64,000 bases of DNA from Alteromonas sp. KUL42 (GCF_006538325.1 NZ_BJKK01000006.1:124001-188000), one strand, 5' to 3'; numbered from the stretch's first letter, positions 16,899 to 26,528 are shown. Made by a program: numbers and translations. The notes: a model not told the origin generated them from the sequence alone.

Positions 16899-17099
16899 AT
16901 GGATACAATGATAGAAGAAATTCACGCGAGCCTTTTCGAATATGGATTAACCGAAGAGCAGGAGAATGTGTTACTAAAAATGGTTGAGCGATATTCTGAA
17001 GATATATTTAAAGTATACGAAGAAGGCCAGCAAGTAGGAGACAGCTTAAATCATGTCTCTGCAACACTAAACCGCGCTGTGACCAAGTTCTTGGCCTAG
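16899..17099 (+). CDS. small acidic helical protein, unknown function
   Basis: 66 residues, mostly helical by composition (LTEEQENVLLKMVERYSEDIFKVYEE). No cysteine motifs, signal or membrane segment. I do not recognise a family. Its start lies 5 bases after the response-regulator stop, and a binding-protein-like gene follows after 44 bases, so the three probably form one unit; a role as a partner of the regulator is only inference. Confidence 0.65.
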   Translation: MDTMIEEIHASLFEYGLTEEQENVLLKMVERYSEDIFKVYEEGQQVGDSLNHVSATLNRAVTKFLA

Positions 17100-17143
17100 T
17101 CCGTTCATTATGATTTTAGATTAGTGGCGTATATGAGAGATGG

Positions 17144-18196
17144 ATGAGCACACATGGGATAAGTGTTTGTTTACAATCTCCCACTTTTTCTCACGGCACT
17201 TCTTTAAATTGGGCGGGCACATTGTCACCTCTACAAATTTTCCAGCTTTTACTTCTTACTCTGATAATGTTCCCTCGTTTTTGCTGCGCCCATGAGCAAA
17301 ATGTAGAAGAGACTCGTCATAGTGCCGCAACCCTAAATCGCCCAACTGTGGTATGGCTGCGTCCGCCTGAAGTTGGCGCGTCAACTGAAGGTATTCGCAT
17401 TTCAGAAGGCCCTATGTATGACAATATGTTCTTTTTGGCGACAAACCTAAAGGGTTACGAACATCGGTTTGAGGCTTATCCTATCAAGCGTGCGTGGTCT
17501 TTGGTTAAATCGGCAAGCACATCAGATGAAGTGTATTGTTTTTTCGGCGCTTCTTATCGCAAGGAAAGGACAACGTGGGGCTATTTTTCTCAACCATCTT
17601 CAGTTAATTTGCCCATGCTAATTGTCGTCTCTGAAAGTTTGCATCAGCAGTTAGTTTTAGATGATGTCGCCCCTCAACAATCTCAAAGTGGTCTATTTGA
17701 AATGACATCACTAGAAAGGCTGTTAAGCGACAATTATCGTACTGTGTTGTACAGTGAAGTTAAGAACACGTTTTCTGAAGTGATACAACCGTGGGTTAAT
17801 AATCGGAATGTGATTATGCTCAATGGGCTAGGAAAGGATTTAGGATTACATACCATAGAGCTTATTAAAAATGGGCGTATTGACTTTGGTCACGTGGGAC
17901 ATATGGAGCTGTATAGCCTTACGTCAGATCAACTTGAAAGCACATACGTTTATCAAGTAGAAGAACTATCGGATGATACGCGTGGGACGAAGAGGTTATT
18001 TTGTTCTAAAACCCCAATGGGTAAACAAGTAACCGAAGACTTTAACTATGCGCTTGCCAACATCAATCAAGATAAAGTAGCTAGCGCCCAGCTGCGCGAA
18101 GTAAGTTTTATTGCTGATGGCTATCCTACTCTTTTGAAGCCAATGTTTGATGCTAGATGGAAGTCTATGCAGTTGCGTAATACAGGCCCACATTAA
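17144..18196 (+). CDS. secreted/periplasmic solute-binding-protein-like protein
   Basis: 350 residues. A hydrophobic stretch at about residues 29-49 (LQIFQLLLLTLIMFPRFCCA) looks like a signal or anchor behind an unusually long, polar N-terminus; a later start could give a normal signal peptide. The rest resembles the family 3 (amino-acid-type) binding-protein fold, closest in feel to proteins annotated as TIGR02285: FEAYPIKRAWSLVKS, VYCFFGASYRKERTTWGYFSQP, and a terminal DGYPTLLKPMFDARW. These proteins usually lack a transporter partner and may sense ligands. It follows the response regulator and small protein on the same strand, so a sensory role is possible. Ligand unknown. Confidence 0.65.
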   Translation: MSTHGISVCLQSPTFSHGTSLNWAGTLSPLQIFQLLLLTLIMFPRFCCAHEQNVEETRHSAATLNRPTVVWLRPPEVGASTEGIRISEGPMYDNMFFLATNLKGYEHRFEAYPIKRAWSLVKSASTSDEVYCFFGASYRKERTTWGYFSQPSSVNLPMLIVVSESLHQQLVLDDVAPQQSQSGLFEMTSLERLLSDNYRTVLYSEVKNTFSEVIQPWVNNRNVIMLNGLGKDLGLHTIELIKNGRIDFGHVGHMELYSLTSDQLESTYVYQVEELSDDTRGTKRLFCSKTPMGKQVTEDFNYALANINQDKVASAQLREVSFIADGYPTLLKPMFDARWKSMQLRNTGPH

Positions 18197-18349
18197 TTTA
18201 TCATTTGGGTATACGTTTTACTGTAGTGTTACTAGAGAATTAACCAGTCTTATTTTTTCTTATCATCAATAAAAATGGTGTTTTGGTTGTTAATGAAACC
18301 CACATCGGTAATATGACTGTGTCGGTGTTCAACAAAAAAAAGACTGCAT

Positions 18350-19639
18350 ATGAAAACGTTATCCCTCTTTTTAAAGGCGTCAGTTTTTGCTTCTCTATCA
18401 ACGATAGCAATAACGACCCCTAGCTTTGCTGCTCAAAATGTTTACAAGTCCTTTCCCGCAGATGTTATGCCTGAACTTAGCGAGGTTGGTGGATATCGTG
18501 TTGGTGTAAAAACCATCAATATCACTTACCCAGAATTGGTTACTGACTTTGTTAAAGGTGATGTTGAACGCGCGCTTACACTTGAAGTGTGGTATCCCAC
18601 CAGTGAAAATGGCGCTTTGACGACTTACAATGACCAAACTCGCAGCGGGCAAAAATTCGAAATTCAAGCAAATGCAATACGTGATGTTGCTATCGCCAAG
18701 AGTGAAAGTAAGTATCCAGTTGTTGTTATTTCTCATGGGTATACAGGGTATCGCACGCTAATGCATTACCTCGGTGAGCACTTGGCATCGCATGGTTATG
18801 TTGTTGCGGCAATTGACCACACTGACTCTACCAATAAAGAGGTTAACTTTGTCGAGAACCCTTACTCAGGTTTTCCCAGTACACTATTAAATCGTTCTCG
18901 CGACCAAGCATTTACGCTAAATGCCATAGTCAAAAATCCTTTCTTTAAAGGAAATGTAGATAGCACAAAGGCCGGTTTAATTGGCTATTCAATGGGTGGC
19001 TACGGTGCGGTCAGCACAGTTGGTGGATGTTATGCTTTTAATGATACAACCGCAGCTATGTTTACAGGAACCAAAGAACCACAAGCAGTAAATATGGTGA
19101 AGCAAGCCCTTAACACTTGCGCCGGTGGAGAGGCATCAAGTGATGACGTATTACCAGCGTGGAAAGCTGCTTTGGCTCTTGCACCTTGGGGCGGCCAGCA
19201 TCAATTGTTTGATGTTGCGTCTCTCAACAATATTCATGTACCTATTCTTTATGTTGCTGGCGATAACGATGATATTTCAGGTTATGACGGCATACGTTGG
19301 TTGTTTGAAAATACGGGTAATAAGAGCAGTAAACTGCTTACCGTGGTAAACGCGCGTCACAATGTCGCGCCTCACCCTGCACCTAGTGAAGCTTATGGTA
19401 GTGAATTTGACCTAGGTAGCTACATTGAGCCTGCGTGGGACAATCAAAAGCTCAATGCTATTAATGAGCATTTTGCATTAGCATTAATGAATTGTCATGT
19501 GAAAGGCATAGACGAGTACTGTGCATTTTTGGATGTGACGGGCAGTAGCGATCAAGCCCCTGTTGAAGGCAAGGTGCCGGAACCTTGGAAAGGGTTTGAT
19601 AATCGTTGGGCGTTGGGGTTACGAATGGAAGGAAAGTAG
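18350..19639 (+). CDS. secreted alpha/beta hydrolase (PAF-acetylhydrolase/dienelactone-hydrolase-like)
   Basis: 429 residues with a Sec signal peptide (hydrophobic core about 8-22, cleavage near PSFA-AQ). The mature protein has an alpha/beta hydrolase fold: LEVWYPT strand, oxyanion HGYTGYR, nucleophile elbow GYSMGGYG near residue 220, acid Asp in VAGDNDDISGYDG, and His in NARHNVAPHPAP. Layout and the VWYPT/HGYTG start recall the PAF-acetylhydrolase isoform II family, so it is probably an esterase or lipase for soluble ester substrates. It has its own strong terminator and is convergent to the alpha-galactosidase operon. Substrate unknown. Confidence 0.8.
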   Translation: MKTLSLFLKASVFASLSTIAITTPSFAAQNVYKSFPADVMPELSEVGGYRVGVKTINITYPELVTDFVKGDVERALTLEVWYPTSENGALTTYNDQTRSGQKFEIQANAIRDVAIAKSESKYPVVVISHGYTGYRTLMHYLGEHLASHGYVVAAIDHTDSTNKEVNFVENPYSGFPSTLLNRSRDQAFTLNAIVKNPFFKGNVDSTKAGLIGYSMGGYGAVSTVGGCYAFNDTTAAMFTGTKEPQAVNMVKQALNTCAGGEASSDDVLPAWKAALALAPWGGQHQLFDVASLNNIHVPILYVAGDNDDISGYDGIRWLFENTGNKSSKLLTVVNARHNVAPHPAPSEAYGSEFDLGSYIEPAWDNQKLNAINEHFALALMNCHVKGIDEYCAFLDVTGSSDQAPVEGKVPEPWKGFDNRWALGLRMEGK

Positions 19640-19665
19640 GAAATTCACTACTTTCGTTTAAAAAG

Positions 19666-19688
19666 AAAGGGCCACTACTGGCCCTTTT
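19666..19688 (+). terminator. intrinsic terminator between hydrolase and alpha-galactosidase
   Basis: AAAGGGCCA (19666-19674), loop CTAC, TGGCCCTTT (19679-19687), then T. It is a perfect 9-bp stem. The A-rich left flank also makes it a usable terminator for the convergent minus-strand gene ending at 19725. Confidence 0.85.
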
Positions 19689-19724
19689 GATTTATTCACT
19701 TAATGGTGCAAAGTCAGTATTCTC

Positions 19725-21854
19725 TTATATTGCTTTAACCGCGTAAATTAATGCGGTTTGTGGGAAGAGAACAGGTAACTGCATACCATAATTCATCAAC
19801 ACTTCACCTGAAAAAATTTGTCCTTCCGTTTGCTGCAAGATAGAAGGTGTATATTCTTTTAGCTTCTCAGGCCAAATGCGCTCTAAGGTGTATTGTTTGT
19901 TGGCATCAAGCCCTGCAAAGTAAAAACGAGTGGGCGTAGTTCGCAGTGTTTCTTTAACACTGTTATACGCGAATAGACCTTCTGTTTTATCTTTTGAGAC
20001 ATAGCCAAACTTTACATTCAACCCATCATCGTCCATGCGATACAAATCGCCGAGGTGGGTTAGGTGACGATATTGCTTGTAAAGTGAAATTGCATTAGTC
20101 AGTACTTTTTGCTCATGCTCTGTTAATTCACGTGGGTCCATTTCAATACCCATGTGGCCGAACATAGCCACGGCCGCGCGAATTTCTATGGGTAAGTGTC
20201 GCCCGGTAATATGACAATCTCTTGGGCCTACATGGGCGCCCATTACTTCAGAAGGAAAGAAGTAAGAGAAGCCTCGTTGAATGTACAAACGGTCAAGCGC
20301 ATCGTTTGAGTCTGACGTCCAGAAACGGTCAGTATGGGGAAGAATGCCTAAATCTACACGCCCACCACCCGAGCAGCAGCTTTCTATTTCAATGCCCGGA
20401 TGCGCAGCTTTAACACGATCAATAAGCGAATATAGTGCCGCCGTTTGGCCGTGCATCGCAGGCTGACCTTGCAAATTGCCTGGATGGTTCACATCGCGGT
20501 TCATGTCCCACTTAATGTAACTAATTTTCGGATAGGCTTTAAGTACATCAGTGATGACCTTATACAGATACGCAACCACTTCTGGATTAGTTAAATCAAG
20601 TACATATTGATTTCTAAAAGGCACATGTGGGTTGTTTTGAGTTTGTAGTGCCCACTCAGGATGTGCGCGATACAAGTCGCTGTCTGGGTTTACCATTTCA
20701 GGTTCAAACCAGATGCCAAACTCCATACCAAGTCCAGTAACGTGGTCAATAAGCCCATCTAAACCTTGTGGGTAGATGGCCTTATCCACAAACCAATCGC
20801 CTAAACCCGCTTTGTCGTGTCGTCTACCTTTAAACCATCCATCGTCTAACACAAATCGCTCTATACCCAAAGGTGCGACCTTGTCAGCGAGGGCTTTTAG
20901 TGTGTCTTCATTGTGATCAAAGTAAATACCTTCCCATGTGTTGTAGTGCACAGGGCGAGGTTTCGACTCAGCGGTATGCGTTAATATATTTTCGCGTATA
21001 AAGTTGTGAAACTGCCGAGACAAAGAAGAAAAGCCTTTTGAACCAAAGCCTGTGTATAGCACAGGTGTGGTATAACTTTCCCCTGCCTGCAATACGATTT
21101 CGCCCGGGAATAAAAGCTCACCAAACTGCACATAGCTTCTACCGTCAGCCATGAGTTCGGCGCGTAGTTTGTGATTAGCTGATGCACCTAAGTGAAATCC
21201 GTAACATTCGCCATCTAATTCCCCCGTGTGTTGCGGAAAGGCAATAAGGCCAGGAAAGGTATCATGAGAGGTCTTCCCACGTCGATTTTCTCGAACGTAG
21301 CTACCAAAAAATAAATCGTGATCTTGCGTTTGAAATTCCGCCGACCAACGCCCCTCAAAAGTCTTAATTTTTGTCATCGTAGCAGGCAACGGTAAGCTTG
21401 CAGCATTTAGGTAATTGAGGTTAAGTGCTTCACTGCCGATATTTTCAAGACGAGAAAAGAACTTAACTATCGACGTAAGATTGTCGAGTTCAACAAATGT
21501 AATTAAGCGCATGCTGCGATGTGTATCTTCACCAACAAACTCTACGGAATTATCCGTTTGATTTGCTTCGCATAGTGTGAAGCCCGCTGACCATTGATCT
21601 GCGTTACCGAATACTTCCAGACCCGGTTGGCCAGTCCACCCCTCACCATGGGTTGGAACTAGCGAAATAGGTGGTTCATTAACCGGTGCGCATTTCGCTT
21701 CCTGGCGGGTGTTTAAGACATTGAGCATTTCTGGTGTAGTGGTATCACTTAGTAGGGCACCATAATAAATCACCTTGGGCATGCGACCTTGACAGTCAAA
21801 AATAATCGTAGTGCTGTCATTGGATAAGCGCACAAAAGAAGATAGAGACGACAT
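19725..21854 (-). CDS. alpha-galactosidase, glycoside hydrolase family 36
   Basis: 709 residues from the preferred start at 21854, where GAGGT precedes the ATG by 4 bases; the frame is open for 30 more codons to 21944. GH36 retaining alpha-galactosidases have an N-terminal beta-supersandwich and a TIM barrel. Here the barrel shows YNTWEGIYFDHNE, VLDDGWFKGRRHD, WFEPEMVNPDSDL, the nucleophile Asp in YIKWDMNRD, SCCSGGGRVDLG, and the acid/base Asp in FWTSDSNDALDR. Expected substrates are melibiose, raffinose and related alpha-1,6-galactosides. No signal peptide is seen, so it acts inside the cell after uptake by the symporter encoded just upstream; TonB receptor, symporter and enzyme make a complete import-and-cleave route feeding galactose to GalM/K/T. 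Confidence 0.93.
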   Translation of the reverse strand: MSSLSSFVRLSNDSTTIIFDCQGRMPKVIYYGALLSDTTTPEMLNVLNTRQEAKCAPVNEPPISLVPTHGEGWTGQPGLEVFGNADQWSAGFTLCEANQTDNSVEFVGEDTHRSMRLITFVELDNLTSIVKFFSRLENIGSEALNLNYLNAASLPLPATMTKIKTFEGRWSAEFQTQDHDLFFGSYVRENRRGKTSHDTFPGLIAFPQHTGELDGECYGFHLGASANHKLRAELMADGRSYVQFGELLFPGEIVLQAGESYTTPVLYTGFGSKGFSSLSRQFHNFIRENILTHTAESKPRPVHYNTWEGIYFDHNEDTLKALADKVAPLGIERFVLDDGWFKGRRHDKAGLGDWFVDKAIYPQGLDGLIDHVTGLGMEFGIWFEPEMVNPDSDLYRAHPEWALQTQNNPHVPFRNQYVLDLTNPEVVAYLYKVITDVLKAYPKISYIKWDMNRDVNHPGNLQGQPAMHGQTAALYSLIDRVKAAHPGIEIESCCSGGGRVDLGILPHTDRFWTSDSNDALDRLYIQRGFSYFFPSEVMGAHVGPRDCHITGRHLPIEIRAAVAMFGHMGIEMDPRELTEHEQKVLTNAISLYKQYRHLTHLGDLYRMDDDGLNVKFGYVSKDKTEGLFAYNSVKETLRTTPTRFYFAGLDANKQYTLERIWPEKLKEYTPSILQQTEGQIFSGEVLMNYGMQLPVLFPQTALIYAVKAI

Positions 21855-21974
21855 AAGTACCTCGTATTGGGAGCAGCGATGCTTACATAGCTGCTGTGCT
21901 ATGCGTAAAAACATAAGGTTGGAGGGCAGCCAATAGATTGGCACCCTCTATCCATTTAGATAAGTAAAGCGGTA

Positions 21975-23411
21975 TTAGTCAATTAAACGTCCGCGCCATT
22001 GTGCGCTTTGTTTGAAAACAACTTTATTTAATAGCAATGCAAGAGCTATACAACACCCAAGTGTTATTGGCATTAGATGTATGTAGTGTAAGCCGAAAGG
22101 GGCGTGAACAAAGCTGAAGAAAGAGTAAAGTGCCACACCAAATATCACGGCTAATATTCCTGCTTTGGCGTTTACATTATTAAACAGCAAACCTACTACA
22201 AAGATGGACAGCACCGGCATACTGATCAGGCCCCACAGTTGCTGAAGCAAATTGATGATACTTTCTGCTTGCGCATAAATGGGTACCATGAGTAATGAAA
22301 CAACGGTTAATATTGCCGTTACAACTCCGCTTAAGCGTGCAACGTTAGGTTTCTTTTGGAAGTAAGCTTCGTGAATATCACATACGTAAAGTGCTGTGGC
22401 TGAGTTAAGGTTACTGTTATAGGTAGTGAGTACAGCCGCAGCGAGTGCAGCAGCGAAGACACCTGATAACCAACTAGGCAATACATCGCCCACAATAGTG
22501 CCGTATGCTGCGTCGTTTATATCACCGTACAGCTTATATGAGATAATACCCGGAATTACGATAATTGAAGGTACTACAATAAAGCGAATAACTGCCGCAG
22601 CATATACGCCTTTTTGTGCTTCTTTCAAGTTTGGTGCGGCCATCGCTCGCTGAGTTATTACTTGATTGGTTCCCCAATAAAAGGCTTGAATGAAGATCAT
22701 GCCAGTAAGTAATGTGTGCCAAGGCAATGGTGAGTCGTTGTCACCGATTAACGTAAGTCGTTCTTTGGGAATACCTGAAAAATCGAAATCAATTGCGAAA
22801 AGTGCCAGTACAACAACCACAATCGCCATCGTGAGTAGCAAAACACCTGAATATGTGTCGGAAACAGCAACAGCTCGTAATCCACCGAAAATTGCATAAA
22901 GAGCACCGATAAGAGCGAATGCAGTTGCTACGTACATAAGGGGGAGATCAACATTAAACATATTGATCATAAATAGTGAGCCAGAATAGATAACCGCTGG
23001 CATGAAAATAAGACTACTACCTAAAAAGAACAACAAACCAATAATTGCTCTGATGTGCTTGTTGTTATAACGCAATTCAAGCAGTTCGGTTGTGGTTGTG
23101 CACTTGTAGTGGTAGTAAACCGGCAAAAATACTTTAGCAAGAATAATTAAGCCAATTACAGCAGCAAACTCCCACCAGGCTAATAAAGCCATTTGATTAC
23201 CATTCATACCCACCAGTTGGTCAGTACTTAAATTGGTTAACGTAATGGAGCCTGCGACGAAAATCCACGATAGTCCACCACCCGCAAGGAAGTATTCCTT
23301 GTTTTCGTTAGCAGTACTATGCCCATGACCGCGACACTTTAAATAGGTAAGAAGGCCAATAAGTGCGGTTATAAAAAGAAAAACGACAAGTTGGATTAAG
23401 CTGCCTGACAC
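21975..23411 (-). CDS. SSS-family sodium:solute symporter, probably for alpha-galactosides
   Basis: 478 residues with about 13-14 membrane helices, the length of the SLC5/SSS family. Family landmarks are EYFLAGGGLSWIFVAGSITLTNLSTDQLVGMNG in two adjoining pieces, the YWGTNQVITQRAMAA helix and YNSNLNSATALYVCDI. It resembles E. coli YidK and SGLT-type proteins rather than the vSGLT copy at 6.4 kb. Position between the TonB receptor and the GH36 alpha-galactosidase suggests that it carries alpha-galactosides or galactose across the inner membrane with Na+. A terminator hairpin lies between it and the receptor gene, so its expression may be lower. Confidence 0.88.
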   Translation of the reverse strand: MSGSLIQLVVFLFITALIGLLTYLKCRGHGHSTANENKEYFLAGGGLSWIFVAGSITLTNLSTDQLVGMNGNQMALLAWWEFAAVIGLIILAKVFLPVYYHYKCTTTTELLELRYNNKHIRAIIGLLFFLGSSLIFMPAVIYSGSLFMINMFNVDLPLMYVATAFALIGALYAIFGGLRAVAVSDTYSGVLLLTMAIVVVVLALFAIDFDFSGIPKERLTLIGDNDSPLPWHTLLTGMIFIQAFYWGTNQVITQRAMAAPNLKEAQKGVYAAAVIRFIVVPSIIVIPGIISYKLYGDINDAAYGTIVGDVLPSWLSGVFAAALAAAVLTTYNSNLNSATALYVCDIHEAYFQKKPNVARLSGVVTAILTVVSLLMVPIYAQAESIINLLQQLWGLISMPVLSIFVVGLLFNNVNAKAGILAVIFGVALYSFFSFVHAPFGLHYIHLMPITLGCCIALALLLNKVVFKQSAQWRGRLID

Positions 23412-23435
23412 GAAAAACTCCTCAGCAGTATAAAG

Positions 23436-23462
23436 ACAAAAAGGGGGCGTCAGCGCCCCCTT
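23436..23462 (-). terminator. intrinsic terminator/attenuator after the TonB receptor
   Basis: Read on the minus strand: AAGGGGGCG, loop CTGA, CGCCCCCTT followed by TTTTT-rich bases. The stem is GC-rich and about 10 bp (plus-strand arms 23441-23449 and 23454-23462). It sits between the receptor stop (23479) and the symporter start (23411), so it probably limits read-through and gives more receptor than symporter. Confidence 0.85.
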
Positions 23463-23478
23463 AACTTTCTAATTGTTA

Positions 23479-26223
23479 TTAGAAGGTAGCGCGAACACCA
23501 ACAGCGTAGCGCGAACCATCAGCAACTTGTTGTACAAATTGCTCAGACAAACGTCCACGACGTGTTAGTTCTTCATCAGTAATGTTGATACCTTCGAAGA
23601 ACACGGTAAACGTTTCATTTACGTCATAGCTTACACTCATATCTACTTGAGTATAAGTTTCTGTAAAGCGAGGCTCTGTTCCACCTAATGTGCTAATTGC
23701 TTCTTGCATAAAGGTTTCACGATTGTTAAGTGCTACACGTGCTTGGAAAGCATCTTTCTCGTAGAACAAGGTAATGTTCTGAGAGTTACCTAAACCAGGC
23801 AAGCTGAATTCAGCATCTGAATTTACAATAGTCGCGTTCGCTTGAATACCGAAACCACTTTCAAGGGTATGCAACCAAGCAAGCTCTAAACCTTCAACTT
23901 CTAGTGCTTCACCGTTACGTGGACGAAGTACACTAAACACGTACTCACCGCTGTCTAGGAATAATGATTCGTCAGCGGTATCGTTTGCTATAAAGTCTTC
24001 AACTTCTTTATTGAACGCTGCTGCTGAGAAGTAACTTGTGTCATCGTAATACCACTCTAGTGATACGTCCCAGCTTGTCGCGCTGTATGGTTGTAGCGCT
24101 GTGTTACCTGCTTGTGCTTGCAAATTACCAGGGCGAGACACAGTTACATTAAACACAGGTACCAAGTCGTCCATCATTGGGCGAGTCAATGTTTCTGAGT
24201 ATGCGTAACGAAGGTACAAATCATCAGTTAATTGAAGCTTCACATTCACATTTGGAAGTAGTGAAGAATAACTGTTGGTTTCGTTTACCGGAGCACCAGC
24301 TTCTGTCTCGTACACAACGTTCAGATCTGATGGGTCGTTTGGAATAGGCTGTAAATCTCTAACGATTTGACTTGTTCCATCTACAGACGTGTCAGTTTCA
24401 CTGTAACGGAAGCCAAAATTCACATCTAATGGCATGTCTGATATTTCAGTAGAGAAATAGAACTGTGCATAGGCGCTAAGCACTTCTTCACCAACAACAA
24501 ATGAGTCGTTACTTGGCTGTGGGTTTGCGATGTTTGTCGCGTCGATAGTAGCGCGTACATCAGCGAAATCTAAACCAGTAGCGTCTGCAATTTGTTGTAC
24601 CGCAGCGTCAGAAGTTGCGTAGTTGAAGAACGCTTCTGGATCGTATGTTAGCCATTGGTTAGGTACACCACCGAAGTAGTTCTTGGCTGTGAAAACAGTA
24701 AGAAGCTCATCGGGTAAGTCGAAGGTGTAACCACAGTAAACATTACATGCTGAAGCGAAGCGACGAGTGTTCGTTTTTTCGCGATCTTGATAGTAAAGAC
24801 CAAAGTCTACTTTATAGAAAGCATTGTCTGAATCTGGTACCCATGTGAAGTCTGCACGATACTCGCTGATGGTATCTTCTGTATCGAAACCATTGCGCTC
24901 ATTGTAGTGCATTCTGCCTAAAGAAGGTGTTTGAAGTGCAGCATCACCGCCCGCTACAGTAAGCGAAGGAATAGAGCCAGAATAATCAACACTGTATTCA
25001 TTGTTGTAACCAACAACAGTAAAGAAGTTTGCACCACCACTGGTATCTTCCGCAGTTGATGTTGAAATATCGATGTTTGCGGTAAGGTTATCGTTTACCA
25101 ACCACTCGAAATTAGCACCAAATGCTTGAATCTCAACGTCGCGACCATAGCGGCGACGGATAAAGTCAGTTGCACCGCCTACGCCATCAACAACGGTACT
25201 GGTTACGCCTGAAAGGCTGCCGTTGTCAGTGAAAGACATGTTGTCTAGGTTGCTATCAGAGAACCAGTGACCAACGCTGTGTGCATCTGAGTCTACTTCA
25301 AACTTTGAATATAAACCGTCTAACGTCAATGTCATGTCGTCGTTCGGTGCATATTGAACAACCAAGTTTCCAGACGTTCTTTCACGATCCACTAGGTCAA
25401 CAATTTGGTCAAAGTTTTGAGGAATATAAACACCGTTAAACTGTGCGTTGTCTGCGTATGCAGGATTGTCTAGCTCTGAACGGTCTGTGATGCTTACACC
25501 TGGACGCCAGTAACGGGTTTCCAGCATGTTTGTTTGAAGTTTACGCTGTTGGAATGACGCGGCTGCTAAAACACCTAGTTTACCGTCAGCAAATGTATTG
25601 GTAATCAGGCCTGACATTTGCGGCGTGGTTTCTTCTGAAATGTCTTCGTACATGCCTTTAACACTTGCAACAGCCTTGAAGCCATCAAATGCAAAAGGAC
25701 GAGCTGTTGTAATTTCTACAGTAGAACCGATACCACCTTCTTGCATCGATGCAAGTGGGCTTTTATAGACTTTTGCGCCACTAATTAGTTCGGCTGGAAG
25801 TGTGTCGAAACTGAATGCACGACCTTGGTTTTCAGTAGCAATCTGGCGGCCGTTTACCAGTACGGTGTTAAAATCTGGGCCAAAACCACGAACAGTAATA
25901 AATTGACCTTCACCACCTGAACGGTCAATTGCTACACCGGTAATTCTTTGTAGTGATTCAGCAACGTTTTGATCTGGGAATTTACCAAGGTCTTCTGCGG
26001 TAATACCATCATAAACAACATCGGATGCTTTTTTGTCTAACATCGACGCTTTTAGTGAGCTGGTAAAACCTTTAACTTCGATGACTTCTACTTGGTCATC
26101 TTTTGCTTTCGTTTCTTCCTGTGCCAATGAAACTGGGGCATGTAGAGCAGAGGCGATAGCAACACCTAAAAGTGAGCGTTTAGCAATCGGTCCTAACTGT
26201 AGTGTGTTAATTTTGTGTGTCAC
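23479..26223 (-). CDS. TonB-dependent outer-membrane receptor for alpha-galactosides (inferred)
   Basis: 914 residues of the long Xanthomonas/Caulobacter TonB-receptor type (TIGR01782). The N-terminus has a signal peptide ending near SLAQ, then a TonB-box-like VEVIEVKGF and the plug domain (DLGKFPDQNVAESLQRITGV, then GGEGQFITVRGFGPDFNTVLVNGRQ). A 22-strand barrel follows, ending in the aromatic YAVGVRATF, which the BAM complex recognises. It imports an oligosaccharide across the outer membrane with TonB energy. The sugar is inferred from the downstream symporter and GH36 enzyme. A GalR-type palindrome at 26395-26409 lies in its promoter region. Confidence 0.92.
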   Translation of the reverse strand: MTHKINTLQLGPIAKRSLLGVAIASALHAPVSLAQEETKAKDDQVEVIEVKGFTSSLKASMLDKKASDVVYDGITAEDLGKFPDQNVAESLQRITGVAIDRSGGEGQFITVRGFGPDFNTVLVNGRQIATENQGRAFSFDTLPAELISGAKVYKSPLASMQEGGIGSTVEITTARPFAFDGFKAVASVKGMYEDISEETTPQMSGLITNTFADGKLGVLAAASFQQRKLQTNMLETRYWRPGVSITDRSELDNPAYADNAQFNGVYIPQNFDQIVDLVDRERTSGNLVVQYAPNDDMTLTLDGLYSKFEVDSDAHSVGHWFSDSNLDNMSFTDNGSLSGVTSTVVDGVGGATDFIRRRYGRDVEIQAFGANFEWLVNDNLTANIDISTSTAEDTSGGANFFTVVGYNNEYSVDYSGSIPSLTVAGGDAALQTPSLGRMHYNERNGFDTEDTISEYRADFTWVPDSDNAFYKVDFGLYYQDREKTNTRRFASACNVYCGYTFDLPDELLTVFTAKNYFGGVPNQWLTYDPEAFFNYATSDAAVQQIADATGLDFADVRATIDATNIANPQPSNDSFVVGEEVLSAYAQFYFSTEISDMPLDVNFGFRYSETDTSVDGTSQIVRDLQPIPNDPSDLNVVYETEAGAPVNETNSYSSLLPNVNVKLQLTDDLYLRYAYSETLTRPMMDDLVPVFNVTVSRPGNLQAQAGNTALQPYSATSWDVSLEWYYDDTSYFSAAAFNKEVEDFIANDTADESLFLDSGEYVFSVLRPRNGEALEVEGLELAWLHTLESGFGIQANATIVNSDAEFSLPGLGNSQNITLFYEKDAFQARVALNNRETFMQEAISTLGGTEPRFTETYTQVDMSVSYDVNETFTVFFEGINITDEELTRRGRLSEQFVQQVADGSRYAVGVRATF

Positions 26224-26394
26224 TGTGTTTTCTCCGTGGATATGCTACGTTTTAACGTATTTTGCACTTAAATTACGTTTTTAGTATGTGCGGATCAAGC
26301 TTATTAACAATGTTTTTACACGTTTAACGTTATATTTCCGTTTTGCATGTATTTAACATATTGAAAATTAACGTTTTTGTGTTTTTAGGTAAAA

Positions 26395-26409
26395 GGTGAA
26401 ACGTTTACC
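26395..26409 (-). promoter_or_regulatory. GalR-type operator before the TonB receptor
   Basis: GGTGAAACGTTTACC, a near-perfect palindrome with the core AAACGTTT. Read on the minus strand it is GGTAAACGTTTCACC and follows TAGTATTGCAAACAA, closely matching the galT region (TATACTATTGCAG then GGTAAACGTTTAACC). The shared -10/operator spacing suggests one regulator, most simply GalR. Confidence 0.62.
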
Positions 26410-26465
26410 TTGTTTGCAATACTAGCACATAATGACAATGTAATGACAATGTTATAAAAATTTTT

Positions 26466-26500
26466 TTTGTATAAAAAAAGTGCGGCATATAACCGCACTT
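26466..26500 (-). terminator. intrinsic terminator after glpK
   Basis: Minus strand: AAGTGCGG, loop TTATATG, CCGCACTT followed by a T-rich tract (plus-strand arms 26478-26485 and 26493-26500; A run at 26473-26479). It lies about 30 bases past the glpK stop and separates glpK from the receptor unit. Confidence 0.88.
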
Positions 26501-26528
26501 CATTAACAATCAGAAAAATAAGAGAAAA

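Larger units (their letters stand above)
26224..26528. promoter_or_regulatory. receptor promoter region with repeats
   Basis: The spacer holds the receptor's minus-strand promoter and the glpK terminator. Besides the operator listed separately it has ACGTT/AACGT arms near 26248-26259, a CACGTTTAACG near 26319, and a tandem AATGACAATGT at 26431-26452. On the minus strand the tandem gives two TTGTCATT units that could supply a -35; TAGTAT (26417-26422 on the plus strand reads ATACTA) would be the -10. Confidence 0.45.
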
